Origin: Xanthomonas sp. SI
Lineage (GTDB): Bacteria; Pseudomonadota; Gammaproteobacteria; Xanthomonadales; Xanthomonadaceae
Reading direction: 5' to 3'
NCBI RefSeq assembly: GCF_014236855.1
Contig: NZ_CP051261.1
Location: 744,001-808,000 of the forward strand
Length of the DNA stretch: 64,000 nucleotides
In this document: piece after piece, positions 1 through 9,300 of the stretch
How the letters are laid out: every line of letters begins with the position of its first letter
Position numbering within the stretch: position 1 is the first letter of the stretch
Position numbers and translations under genes: made by a program
Notes under the pieces: model-generated
What the model saw: the letters and a program-made list of their open reading frames with translations, nothing else
Told to the model about the DNA's origin: nothing
Databases searched by the model: none

Positions 1-1
1 G

Positions 2-331
2 TATCGTCTCCTCAGCACGCAATCCGACAGCTTCGCCCCGGGATCGATCTACCGAACGCTGAATGATCTATGGACTGCCGGGTTGTTGGTTCGCACGGAA
101 GGCGCACGTGGGCGCGCGTTCTATGCAATCAAACCGGAGGCGCTGAACGACCAGCACGACACACTGCGATGCCATTGTGGCGCGCGGCTGGTTTTCATTG
201 AAGACCTGGCATTGCGTGAACACCTGCAGTCGCTGGCATCCGAGGAGGGCTTCGCTCTCGACGATGAGTCGGTCTTCACCATCACCACGACATGTGCGAA
301 ATGCCGGCAACTGCGCAAGGAAGGACAGTAG
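2..331 (+). CDS. Fur-family transcriptional regulator, 5' end outside the window
   Basis: The reading frame is open from base 2 to a TAG at 329-331, so only about the last 109 residues are present. The first visible part reads as the recognition helix and wing of a Fur-type winged helix (SIYRTLNDLWTAGLL). The C-terminal dimerisation domain carries a CHC motif and a CAKC motif, the usual cysteine pairs of a structural zinc site. Fur-family proteins are metal-responsive repressors. The dispersed cysteines would suit a Zur-like zinc sensor, but metal specificity cannot be told from this fragment. It ends 47 bp before the end of the convergent AraC-type gene. Confidence 0.85.
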   Translation, partial: YRLLSTQSDSFAPGSIYRTLNDLWTAGLLVRTEGARGRAFYAIKPEALNDQHDTLRCHCGARLVFIEDLALREHLQSLASEEGFALDDESVFTITTTCAKCRQLRKEGQ

Positions 332-378
332 ACGATGGAGGGCGGTCGGTGGTCCCGGGCCAGGACAGCCTGATCCAA

Positions 379-1230
379 TCAGGCCGAGATTTCATCGGGG
401 AGCATGATGCCGGGCACGGGAGCAAGCTCCGCGCCGCTCATGCGCTCCGAGAGGTAGCGTGCCGGGGGCTTGCCTACTGCCTTTCGGAACATGGTGACGA
501 ACCCGCTGGCGTTTTCGTAGCCCAACTCCAATGCCACCGTTTGCACGCTTTCACCCTTTGTCAAACGTTGCAGCGCTAGGATCACATGCAGCTGCCGGCG
601 CCAGCGCCCGAAGCTCATTCCAATTTCGTGCAGCAGAAGACGGCTCATGCTTCGCTCGCTCATGCCAATGCGAATGGCCCAATCGGCCTTCGAGGTTTTG
701 TCCGTGGGATCGGCCAGCATCATTTCCGCGAGGCGGCGCAATCGGAGGTCGCGCGGCATGGGCAGATGCAGGTCTTCCACCGGTGCCGCCACCAACTCAT
801 CGAGCAAGGCGGCAATCAAGCGGTCTTCCCGTCCCCCCAGCGCGTACAACTCGGGAAAACCGGCCACCTTCAGCAGCAACTCGCGTAGCAATGGCGATAC
901 CGAAATCGTGCAACAGGTTTTCGGAAGATCCGGTGCGGCGTCCGGCTCGACGAACAGGCAATAGCATTCCGTTTCACCCGTCCCCCGCGCCGCGTGCGGC
1001 AAGTCTCCCGGTATCCATATGGCGCACTGCGGCGGCACGATCCAGACGCCGTCTTCGATTTCGCAGTTGAGGATGCCGCGTAACGAGTAGATCAGCTGCG
1101 CCTTGCGGTGCTGATGCTTCGCATTTTCCCAGTCCTTGGTTACCGATGTGGCACTCAAGGCCACAACGGGTCGCGAGACGCTGTCGATGTCCCTGGCCGC
1201 GGTGAGATCGGTGATTTCAATGCTGGACAT
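379..1230 (-). CDS. AraC-family transcriptional regulator with N-terminal cupin domain
   Basis: A 283-residue protein with the usual AraC layout: an N-terminal cupin-like sensing half (about residues 30-140, including the stretch VPPQCAIWIPGDLPHAA) and a C-terminal double helix-turn-helix (about residues 165-265, with ALELGYENASGFVTMFRK followed by GKPPARYL). The second HTH plus the Pro-Ala-Arg-Tyr end is the family signature. Start ATG at 1230 has only a weak purine stretch upstream. No target is evident: the gene is convergent with the Fur fragment, and the next gene on its strand begins more than 370 bp away. The ligand is unknown. Confidence 0.88.
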   Translation of the reverse strand: MSSIEITDLTAARDIDSVSRPVVALSATSVTKDWENAKHQHRKAQLIYSLRGILNCEIEDGVWIVPPQCAIWIPGDLPHAARGTGETECYCLFVEPDAAPDLPKTCCTISVSPLLRELLLKVAGFPELYALGGREDRLIAALLDELVAAPVEDLHLPMPRDLRLRRLAEMMLADPTDKTSKADWAIRIGMSERSMSRLLLHEIGMSFGRWRRQLHVILALQRLTKGESVQTVALELGYENASGFVTMFRKAVGKPPARYLSERMSGAELAPVPGIMLPDEISA

Positions 1231-1464
1231 GTTGTCTTGTAGAGCCTGGGATGGAAGATGAGGCTTTGGCCTGATCGGAAAATATCATGAAATACTTTCT
1301 CAATTTCGCCTAGCCATTCCGCAGGTAAGGTGCGATTAGCCGAGCCGGCCATTCGTCCGGCTCGAGGTCTGGCTCCTCCTGACTGGGGAGGGACCAAGGT
1401 GCGGATGGTTGACGCGGAGCTGGCGGCCGCGTGGCGATCCGCGTGCTATCGGAGCAGTGGGCCG

Positions 1465-1583
1465 GTGCATACCCGCGACGGCAAGCTGTCGGCCAGTTCG
1501 AGCACACCATGGCGGTGACGCGCACGGGCGTGCGGGTGCTGACGTTGCGGCCTGCAGAGAAGCCGCTTTGTCGGATCGATTGA
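1465..1583 (+). pseudogene. Methionine aminopeptidase (map) C-terminal remnant, frameshifted
   Basis: Bases 1465-1494 translate as VHTRDGKLSA. One base out of frame, 1497-1583 translate as FEHTMAVTRTGVRVLT and run to a TGA. Together they match the conserved end of type I methionine aminopeptidases (DG-x-LSAQFEHT-x-x-VT-x-x-G), joined by a single-base deletion near 1494. Nothing recognisable as the catalytic core lies upstream. In 1231-1460 I see only a hairpin (CGAGCCGG at 1341-1348 pairing with CCGGCTCG at 1357-1364). This is a relic, not a working gene. Confidence 0.65.
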
Positions 1584-1606
1584 CGGGCAACGGCAGGAGC
1601 TGAGCG

Positions 1607-2596
1607 CTACGCCACCGGATCGTCGAAGTCGAAGACCTGCCCGGGTTCGGCGGCGATGAAGCTGGCCGCCGCGATACCTGCCTGGCGTAGCGCGTCCGAC
1701 AGTGCTTCGCGCGGCTCTTCGCGGCCTTCGTCGGTGAGTTGGAAGGTACCCCAGTGGATGCCCAGGGCATGCCGGGCGCCGGTGTCCTGGTAGATGCGCA
1801 CGGCTTCGGTGGGATCGATGTGCTGAGGCGCCATGAACCAGCGCGGTGCGTAGGCGCCGATGGGGATCAACGCGACATCGGGCGCGCCGCATCTGGCGCC
1901 GATCTCGCGAAAGATGGCGCCATCGCCGTAGCCGGTATCGCCCGCGAACCAGACGGAACCCCGCGCGGTTTCGATGAAGAAGCCGCACCACAGCGCCATC
2001 CTGCGGTCGCGCACGCCGCGGCTGGACCAGTGGTTGGCGCGGGTGAGGGTCACCGTCGCGGTGTCGCCGATCGGGAGCCGGTCGTGCCAGTCGCCGGTTT
2101 CGATCCGCGCCTCGGGCACGCTGTTGCGCAGCAGCAGGTCGTTGCCCAGCGGCATCACGAACAGCGGGCGATGCGCGTGATGCAGCTTGCGCAGGGTTGC
2201 GATGTCGAAGTGGTCGTAGTGGTTGTGGCTGAGCAGGACCGCATCGATCGGCGGCAGGTCCGCGAAGGTCACGCCTGGCACCGTGACCCGCTTCGGACCG
2301 GCGATCTGCGAGGGGCTTGCGCGTTGCGACCAGACCGGATCGGTGAGCAGGTTGATGCCGGCCACCTGTATCAGCAATGTGGCATGGCCGACCATGGTGA
2401 CGCGCAGGCCGTCGTGCCGCGGCGCAGGAATGGCGGGACTCACCGGCACCTGCGTCGGCCAGCGCACGGTGGCCATCGCGGCTTTCCAGCGCAATACCTT
2501 TCCCAGTGAATTGTCGATGGTCGGTTGGCCGGGATTGAAGAAGCGCACGCCATCGAAGTGATCGCTGATGGGGCCGTTGTAGTAGAGGTTTTTCAT
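1607..2596 (-). CDS. MBL-fold metallo-hydrolase
   Basis: A 329-residue metallo-beta-lactamase-fold protein of the UlaG / NAPE-PLD-like type. The metal-binding motif HxHxDH is visible as H124-N-H126-Y-D128-H129, and the later metal ligand region reads FAGDTGYGDG. An HWG motif near residue 281 fits the second metal site. Such proteins hydrolyse phosphodiester or lactone-type bonds using two metal ions; the substrate here is not predictable. It has no signal peptide. It lies 79 bp downstream of the TetR gene on the same strand and may be the last gene of that set. Confidence 0.85.
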   Translation of the reverse strand: MKNLYYNGPISDHFDGVRFFNPGQPTIDNSLGKVLRWKAAMATVRWPTQVPVSPAIPAPRHDGLRVTMVGHATLLIQVAGINLLTDPVWSQRASPSQIAGPKRVTVPGVTFADLPPIDAVLLSHNHYDHFDIATLRKLHHAHRPLFVMPLGNDLLLRNSVPEARIETGDWHDRLPIGDTATVTLTRANHWSSRGVRDRRMALWCGFFIETARGSVWFAGDTGYGDGAIFREIGARCGAPDVALIPIGAYAPRWFMAPQHIDPTEAVRIYQDTGARHALGIHWGTFQLTDEGREEPREALSDALRQAGIAAASFIAAEPGQVFDFDDPVA

Positions 2597-2675
2597 CGGA
2601 AGTGGGATCGATACGATGGGGGGCGATGGGGCAGGTCGAGCGGCGCGGAAGGGATGTGCGAAGTCCGATCCCGGT

Positions 2676-3317
2676 TTATCCGGTACCGGCTCTCGGCTCG
2701 ATCCCGTGCAACAGCAACCGTCCGTGCTGCTCGGCCAGTGCGCCGAGGTCCGGCGCGTGCGCGCTGTCGCTGCCGAAGACCTGGTGGAACAGCATCGCCA
2801 TCAGCATCGGCCCCATGATCGACAACACGTAGAGCTTGGGATCGCCGGCGGGGGCCGCGCCGCGCGCCTGGGCTTTTTCGATGAGGCCGGCGACAGTGGA
2901 CATCACCCGGTCGATGGCTTCGGCGTGCCAGATGCGGGCCAGTTCCGGAAACGCGCGGCTCTCGCCGATCACCATGCGCATGATCGCAGGCAGGCGCTGG
3001 TCGCCCATGCGCTCGGCGGCACGCGCCAGCAGCAGGGTGGTGAGTTCGGCGAGCCCGCCTTCGAAGCTGGCGGCGGCTTCCTCGATCGGGGCGAGGCTGG
3101 TCAGCAGCCCGTGGCGCACGACCGCGGCGAACAGATCCTGCTTGGTGTCGAAATACAGGTAAAGCGTGCCTTTCGCCACGCCTGCGCGTTTGGCCACGTC
3201 CGCCAGCTTGGTCTCGGCAAAGCCGTTCTCGGCGAATGCGTCGAGCGCGGCGCTCAGGATCTCCGCAGGGCGATCGTCCTTGCGGCGTTTCCATTTAGGG
3301 GTGGTCGGTTGCGTCAT
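2676..3317 (-). CDS. TetR-family repressor next to a flavin monooxygenase
   Basis: A 213-residue TetR-type regulator. The N-terminal HTH is clear (residues about 12-60, including AKRAGVAKGTLYLYFDTKQDLF), followed by an all-helical ligand-binding domain. The ATG at 3317 is preferred over longer readings because those would run into the monooxygenase gene, which ends only 13 bp upstream. The two genes are therefore probably cotranscribed. A perfect palindrome sits immediately upstream of the monooxygenase start and is the obvious operator, so the repressor would control its own operon. The inducer is unknown, possibly an aromatic compound or antibiotic that the monooxygenase modifies. Confidence 0.9.
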   Translation of the reverse strand: MTQPTTPKWKRRKDDRPAEILSAALDAFAENGFAETKLADVAKRAGVAKGTLYLYFDTKQDLFAAVVRHGLLTSLAPIEEAAASFEGGLAELTTLLLARAAERMGDQRLPAIMRMVIGESRAFPELARIWHAEAIDRVMSTVAGLIEKAQARGAAPAGDPKLYVLSIMGPMLMAMLFHQVFGSDSAHAPDLGALAEQHGRLLLHGIEPRAGTG

Positions 3318-3330
3318 GCGGTCTCGAGGC

Positions 3331-4848
3331 TCAGTGCTGGCTATACCCGTGGGACACACGATACGCATCCAGCGCCGCGGGCGATGCATCGGCCGTGGCG
3401 AAGGCGACATAGCCGTCGGGACGCACGAGGTAGGCCGCGTCCTGCGCGAAGCCGGCAGCGTGATGGTCGGGCCGCCATGCAAAGACGCGCAGGGCGATGT
3501 CGCGGGCGTCGCACCAGGCCTGCAGTGCGGGCTGCGCGCTGCCGTAGACGTGCAGCTGCCAGCCGATCTGTGGCAATGGGGCGTAGTTGTCGGCGTCCGC
3601 GGTCTGCACCCACGGCAGGCGATCGCCGCCTTCAACGTCGCCGGCCTTGCCGGCGCTCAACGGACTGTCGCTATAGTTCAGCATGGTCTGCGACACGGTG
3701 CGGAACATCAGCTCGCTGACGTTGCGCAGCCGGTAGGCCAGGCTGGCCAGGGTCGGGGCGACGTAGGTCCTGACGAAACTGGCGACGCTGCCTTCGGCAG
3801 TGACCAGGGTGAAGGCGCGGTCGGTGGTGTTGACCAGGGTGCGGGCGAAGGCCTGCCGCTCGGTGGCGTAGCTGTCGAGCACGGCGTCGGACGCGCGGCC
3901 CTGGAGCACGTCGGCGAGTTTCCAGGACAGGTTGATGGCGTCGAGGATCCCGGTGTTCATGCCCTGGCCGCCGACCGGGCTGTGGACGTGGGCGGCGTCG
4001 CCGAGCAGGAACGCGCGGCCGCGGCGGAAGGCATCGGCGACGCGATGGTGCACGCGATAGGTCGAGAACCAGTTGACCCGGTCGATGCGCACGCCGAGGT
4101 TGCGAATGGCATCCTGGCTGACGTCGGCGAAGGTCAGGCTTTCGGCCCGGCCGGCGCGCGCGTCGCGCACGGTGCCGATCAGCCGGTAGTGCCCGCGCTT
4201 GCTGTAGGCCAGCACGAGGATGAAGTCGCCGTCGCCCAGCGCGATGTGCGCTTCGTCCATCGACTGCAGGCCGCCGAGTTCGACATCGGCGACGTAGAAC
4301 GCCTGTTTGTAGGTGCCGCCTTCGAAGCCGATGCCGAGCTGGTGGCGCGCCGGCGAGCGCGCGCCGTCGCATGCCGCCAGATAGCGGACCTCCGCGGCCT
4401 GCTCGCTGCCGTCGGGCAGGCGCAGGCGCGCGGCGACGCGATCGCCGTGGTCCTCGAAGGAGAGCAGTTCGGTCGTGCGCTCGACGGCGACGCCCAGCGT
4501 CTGGAGCTGTGCGATCAGCAGGCGCTCATGCTGGTCCTGCGGGTACACCAGCACGAACGGGTAGGGCGAGATGCCCGCCGCGGAATCCTGCAGCGCGATC
4601 CGCGCGCGGCGCTTGCCGCGTGCCCACAGGTTCATCGCCGGAGTGCGATGGCCGGCGGCGACGACCGCGTCCGCAATGCCCACCTGCCGGTACAGCTCGA
4701 GGGTGCGCGCCTGCACCGCCATGGCGCGCGAGGTCTCGCCCGGGCCGGCGCTCTTGTCGATGAGGCGCACGCGCACGCCCTGCCGGGTCAGCCACAACGC
4801 CAGAGTGAGCCCGGTGGGACCGGCGCCCACGATCAGTACTTCGGCCAT
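3331..4848 (-). CDS. FAD-dependent aromatic monooxygenase (PheA/TfdB family)
   Basis: A 505-residue flavoprotein hydroxylase. The N-terminus has the dinucleotide-binding GAGPTGLTLALWL, the middle has the DG motif (ACDGARSPARHQLG), and the second FAD motif reads LLGDAAHVHSPVGGQG. The C-terminal 100 residues resemble the thioredoxin-like domain of phenol hydroxylases. These enzymes insert one oxygen into an aromatic ring using NAD(P)H, FAD and O2, in the cytoplasm. I start at ATG 4848 (MAEVLIVGAGPTG) because AGGA lies 8 nt upstream; a TTG at 4863 would lie inside the operator. The substrate could equally be a catabolic phenol, a polyketide or a tetracycline-like drug. Confidence 0.9.
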   Translation of the reverse strand: MAEVLIVGAGPTGLTLALWLTRQGVRVRLIDKSAGPGETSRAMAVQARTLELYRQVGIADAVVAAGHRTPAMNLWARGKRRARIALQDSAAGISPYPFVLVYPQDQHERLLIAQLQTLGVAVERTTELLSFEDHGDRVAARLRLPDGSEQAAEVRYLAACDGARSPARHQLGIGFEGGTYKQAFYVADVELGGLQSMDEAHIALGDGDFILVLAYSKRGHYRLIGTVRDARAGRAESLTFADVSQDAIRNLGVRIDRVNWFSTYRVHHRVADAFRRGRAFLLGDAAHVHSPVGGQGMNTGILDAINLSWKLADVLQGRASDAVLDSYATERQAFARTLVNTTDRAFTLVTAEGSVASFVRTYVAPTLASLAYRLRNVSELMFRTVSQTMLNYSDSPLSAGKAGDVEGGDRLPWVQTADADNYAPLPQIGWQLHVYGSAQPALQAWCDARDIALRVFAWRPDHHAAGFAQDAAYLVRPDGYVAFATADASPAALDAYRVSHGYSQH

Positions 4849-4860
4849 GGCATGTGTCCT

Positions 4861-4888
4861 CAATAAATGACCAGTGGGTCATTTATTG
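4861..4888. promoter_or_regulatory. Palindromic operator, probable TetR binding site
   Basis: Two perfect 12-bp arms, CAATAAATGACC and GGTCATTTATTG, are separated by 4 bp. The site ends 12 bp upstream of the monooxygenase ATG at 4848 and is AT-rich in a GC-rich neighbourhood. Size, symmetry and position match a TetR-family dimer site. The TetR encoded at 2676-3317 is the natural candidate. Confidence 0.75.
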
Positions 4889-5131
4889 CAGTCCGAGGTC
4901 TGGCAGTCAAGCAATAATTACCTGGCGAGCACTGGGTTCCTTCCAAAAGCGACGCAAAAAGGGCTGTTTTGCCTATGCGGCGACTACGGTTCCTAATCGC
5001 CGCAAAAAATGCGGTGATTTGTGCCTGCGGGAAATGGCACCAGCTACGACATCGTGATGGGAGGCGATTGAGCTTGCGAATCTGCGCAGTGCCGTCCGTG
5101 CGGCCGGCCGGAGCGCGAGGCATGGGCAAGC

Positions 5132-5611
5132 TCAACCGCGCCGTGCGGCCTCGATGGCGGCGATGTCGATCTTGATCATGCCCATCATCGCCTCGAACGC
5201 GCGCTTGGCCACCGCCGGATCGGGATCGGTGATCGCGGCGGTCAACACGCGCGGGGTGATCTGCCACGACACGCCCCACTTGTCCTTGCACCAGCCGCAG
5301 GCGTTTTCCTGGCCGCCGTTGCCGACGATGGCGTTCCACAGGCGGTCGGTCTCCGCCTGGTCGTCGGTCGCCACCTGGAACGAGAACGCCTGGCTGTGCG
5401 GGAACGCGGGGCCGGCGTTGAGGCCGAGGCACGGAATGCCGAGCACGCTGAATTCGACCGTCAGCACATCGCCCTGTTTGCCGGCGGGATAGTCGCCGGG
5501 CGCGCGGTGCACGGCCTTGACCGCGCTGTCGGGAAAGGTATCGGCGTAAAACGTGGCGGCCTCCAGCGCGGTGCCGTCGAACCACAGGCAAATGGTGTTC
5601 TTGCTGATCAT
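5132..5611 (-). CDS. VOC-superfamily protein, PhnB / 3-demethylubiquinone-type
   Basis: A 159-residue protein of the vicinal oxygen chelate superfamily, in the branch formerly annotated as 3-demethylubiquinone-9 methyltransferase. Family features include NTICLWFDGTALEAATFY at the N-terminus and a later stretch where CGWCKDKWGVSWQITPR forms the last strands. Start ATG 5611 has AGGAG 9 nt upstream; the longer open frame to 5728 lacks such a site. Members bind small molecules or metals, and function is rarely known. It stands alone between the monooxygenase set and a small membrane-protein gene. Confidence 0.85.
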   Translation of the reverse strand: MISKNTICLWFDGTALEAATFYADTFPDSAVKAVHRAPGDYPAGKQGDVLTVEFSVLGIPCLGLNAGPAFPHSQAFSFQVATDDQAETDRLWNAIVGNGGQENACGWCKDKWGVSWQITPRVLTAAITDPDPAVAKRAFEAMMGMIKIDIAAIEAARRG

Positions 5612-5896
5612 CTGGACGCTCCTGAGTGGGCAGGGATACCGCATCGGACAGCATCGCTGCCGCGCGAGATGGGGACAGCCGTGGCGCGCATGCGATGCGA
5701 CGCGCCACGCGGCCGGCACGTGGCGCATGCCGGATGCTACGGCGCGATTAGGCTACGGATGGCGCCGGAAGGCATGTCGCACGGCAGCATGATGCGTTCG
5801 GTCCGGCGCGCGCGCCGTCGAAGGCGGGTCCAGGCTAGCAAGCCCTTCACCTGCGGTGTGGTGTTTTAGGGGCCGCACAACCACACGGAGCTTTGC

Positions 5897-6052
5897 ATGG
5901 ACACCACGCTGATGCCATGGGTCGCCGGACTGTTCATCCTGTTCGTCGGATCGGCTTTCTATCTGGTTACCCGGGCCAAGAAGAATCGCAACCGCCCGGC
6001 CAAGGATGCAGCCGCGACGAAGAGCGGCGACGATGCGTCGCTGAAGAAGTAG
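5897..6052 (+). CDS. Small single-pass membrane protein, 51 aa
   Basis: An open frame of 51 residues starting MDTTLMPWVAG, with GGAG 6 nt before the ATG. Residues about 7-25 form one hydrophobic membrane segment (PWVAGLFILFVGSAFYLV), followed by a basic and then polar tail (RAKKNRNR ... DDASLKK). This predicts an N-out, C-in inner-membrane peptide by the positive-inside rule. I do not recognise a family. Good ribosome binding site, coherent topology and a clean stop support a real gene. Confidence 0.6.
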   Translation: MDTTLMPWVAGLFILFVGSAFYLVTRAKKNRNRPAKDAAATKSGDDASLKK

Positions 6053-6382
6053 CGTTGCATGGGCAGCGTGCGCACGGCGCGCTGCCACGAAGGTTCTGTC
6101 GCGACGTGGCACTCCGATGTCGCTGCTCTTGCGGTTTTTCCGCTGCAATCGGATGAGAGCACCCCACGCTGACCGTTCGTGCCGCCGCTGCTTAGGGAGG
6201 GTTCTGGCTTGGCGCCGCGTTGGCCATCGCACAAGGCGATGCCGAGGCGAAGGCGTCAGCTACGCGCGCTGTCCCGAACGAACGCGTTGGCGCATGGCCA
6301 CAAGCCAGGCCGCCTGCGACGAGCACATTCGCAGGCGGCCGCCTCCGCTGCCGTTCGCCAGTCAGCCCTGATCTCCTCGCTG
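6053..6382. other. Gene-free stretch
   Basis: I see no convincing gene in these 330 bases. The open frames here are fragments of larger out-of-frame readings of the P450 region. The one clear structure is the hairpin at 6308-6340, listed separately. Confidence 0.6.
6308..6340 (-). terminator. Hairpin downstream of the P450 gene
   Basis: A perfect 12-bp stem, GGCCGCCTGCGA pairing with TCGCAGGCGGCC, around a 9-nt loop. It begins 43 bp past the stop of the P450-reductase gene on the minus strand. There is no T-run after it, so it may be a weak terminator or an mRNA 3'-end stabiliser. Confidence 0.45.
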
Positions 6383-9300
6383 TCACGAAAAAATGTCCGC
6401 CACGTAGCGGCCGTGTTCGCGTTCGATACGGTCGGCCCAGGCGTTGGCCGCTTCGTCGCTGACGCCCATGCTGTCGCGATAGATGCGCACGAAGGTGTCG
6501 CGTACCGCGGGCGCCATGTGCTCGCCGTCGCCGCAGACGAACACGGTGGCGCCTTGCTGGAACAGCGCCGACACGCGCTCGCGGTCCTGCCACATGCGGT
6601 GCTGGACATAGGCGACGCCGTCCTGCGGCGCCTGCGAGCAGGCCAGGCGCACATCGACCACGCCCATGTCCTGCCAGCGCTGCAATTCCTCCTTGTACAG
6701 GCAGTCGACGTCGGGATGGTCGATGCCGAAGAACAACAAGGCTTCGCCGACGTCGCGGCCGCCCGCCTTCTGGATCGCGCGCTCCTGCAGGAAGCCATGG
6801 AACGGCGCGATGCCGCTGCCGGCGCAGACCAGGATGATCGGCGTGGCCGGATCTTCCGGCGGGTGGAAGCTCGCCTGCGAAGGCCGCACCGCGACCGACA
6901 CCAGCGCGCCTGCGTCCAGGCCGGCCAGATAGGTGGAGGCCACACCTCGGCGGCGCCCCATTCCCGATAGCGCCGGTGCGTCGAGCACGGCCACGGTCAG
7001 CGAACACTGCGCCGGGTCGCGCAGCGGCGAGGAGGAAATGGAATATTGCCGCGCGCGCATGGACGGAAGCGCGCCGAGGAACGCGCCCAGCCCCAGTTCG
7101 CAGGCGGGGAAGCGCTCCAGCAGATCGAGCAGGCTGGTTTTCCTGGCGAGCACCTCGTCGGTATACGCCGGCTCGGCGGCCAGCGTTTCCAGCGCGGCGC
7201 GATCGGGCGGGCAGCGGGTGGCGGCGGCCAGTTGCGCGACCTGCGCGCGCGTGGCCGGTTGCGCCAGCTCCACGTAGTCGGTGAGCACCTGCGCCAGCGC
7301 GACCGGATAGCCGCTGGGCAGGCCGGATGCGGCACCGGGCCGCTGGCCGATGACGACCTGGGTATCGCTGGCCAGGCCGAAGCGCCGCAGCGCGCGCTCG
7401 ACCTGCGCGGCGGGGTTGCGCGGCAGCACCGCGAGATAGTCGCCGGTGCGGTAGCGCATGCCGTCGGGCAGCGCGATCTCGATGTGGCGCTTGGAGCGCG
7501 CGAACGCTGCGGACATGTCGACCAGTTCGCGATTGTCGACGATGCGCCCCTGGTCGAGTTCGGTCAGCCGCAATGCGCCAAGCCGTGCGGAGGGCACGAT
7601 GTCCACCTCCAGCGCGTGCGCGGTCTGCTCCATCGCCGCCTTTCCCAGCGCCTGGCCGAGATCCGGCCACAGGCCGGCGTACCAGGCATCGAAGCCGCCG
7701 AAGAAATCGCCGCCGGCATCGGTTTCGCCGCGGGCTTTGAAGCGTGTGGCGCCCGCCGCCTCCAGCGCGGCATCGACGCGTTTGGGAATCGCCTGGTAGG
7801 TGCGTGCCCATTGCCGGTTGCCGGATCCGAACACGGCGTAGCGCACGCCGGCCAGATCGCCGGCAGCCAGGGTTTCGATCCAGTCCACGAAGCGGCGCGC
7901 GTTGTCCGGCGGCTGGCCCTCGTAGGAGGAGGTGACCACCACCACCGCGCCGTCGCGCGGCAGGCGGCCGACATGGTCGTCCAGCGGCGCGACCACCGGC
8001 GCATAGCCCTGCGCGGCCGCGTCGCCGCCGATGCGTTGCGCGAACGCCTCGCACGAGCCGGAATTGCCGCCGTACAGCACCAGCAGCGGCGTCCCCGCGG
8101 CCATGCTGGCGGGTGCGGGTGCGGGCACGGTGGCCGGCGCCAGGGTTTTCTGCGGCGCGGACGGCACCGCGCTACGGCGGCGCAGGGCGACGTCGTCGCG
8201 CCGGCGCGCGCGGATGCGGAAGCCGTCCGGCTTCAGCGTCAGGGTTTCCGCGACCTCGAGCTGGTAGTTCGGATCGACCTGGTCCAGATCGAAACGTTGC
8301 AGGATCATCGTCAGCACCAGTTGCGCCTCCTGCATCGCAAAGCCGCGCCCGATGCAGGCGCGCGCACCGTTGCCGAACGGTTTCCAGGCATTGGGCGGCA
8401 GCCGTTCGGCCGCGTCGGGCGCGAAGCGCTCCGGGCGGAAGGCCTCCGGGTCTTCCCACACCTTCGGATCCCGATGCAGGGTGGGAATCAGCACGAGCAA
8501 GGTGTCCTGCGGCGTCACCGCATAGCGGCCGGCCAGCGTGGTCGCTTCGCGCGCCGCGACCGCGAACGCCGGTGCGGTCGGCCACAGCCGCAGGGTTTCC
8601 TGCAGGATCTGCTCGATGTAGCGCAGTTTGGCCAGGTCTTCGACCTGCGGCGGCTGCGTGCCCAGCGCGGCGTCCACGGCCTGGCGCGCACGCGCCAGCG
8701 CCGCCGGATGGCGCAGCAGCAGATACAGCGCGAAGGACAGCAGGCCGCTGGTCGTCTCGTGGCCGGCGATCAGGAAGGTCACCATCTGGTAGCGGATGTT
8801 CTCGTCCGACAGCGCTTCGCCAGTCGCCTGGTCGCGTCCGTACAGCATCAGGTTGAGCAGGTCGTCGCGCGAGGCCGCGTCGGGGTCGGCCCTGCGCTCG
8901 GCGATCAAGGTATCGGCGACGCTGCGGATCATCGCCAGGTCGGCTTCGTAGCGGCGCCGGCCGGGCGCCAGCAGGCGATTGGCGAGGTCCGGCCGGCGTG
9001 CGCGCGACCCGGCTTCGGCCAAGGCGCCCACCATCGCCGCGACGAAGGGGTGCATCTCGTTCTGGTAGAAGCTGTTGAAGCGGTAGTCGAAGGCGCACAA
9101 CGCGATGGTGTCGAGCGTCAGCCGGGTCATGTTGTCGGCCACGTCGATCACCGCGTCCGGGCCGAATCGCTCCCAGCGCTGCAGCATCTGTTCGGCGATG
9201 TCCTCCATGCGCCCGAACATCGAGCGCACGCCGATCGGACCGAACGCGGGCATCAGCAGCCGGTGCGCCTTGGCCCAGTTGGGTTCGTCGTTGTAGGCGG

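Noticed and set aside
1330..1518. A 62-residue gene upstream of the map remnant
   Set aside because: Only its last ten codons resemble a protein (MetAP). The start is arbitrary and there is no ribosome site.
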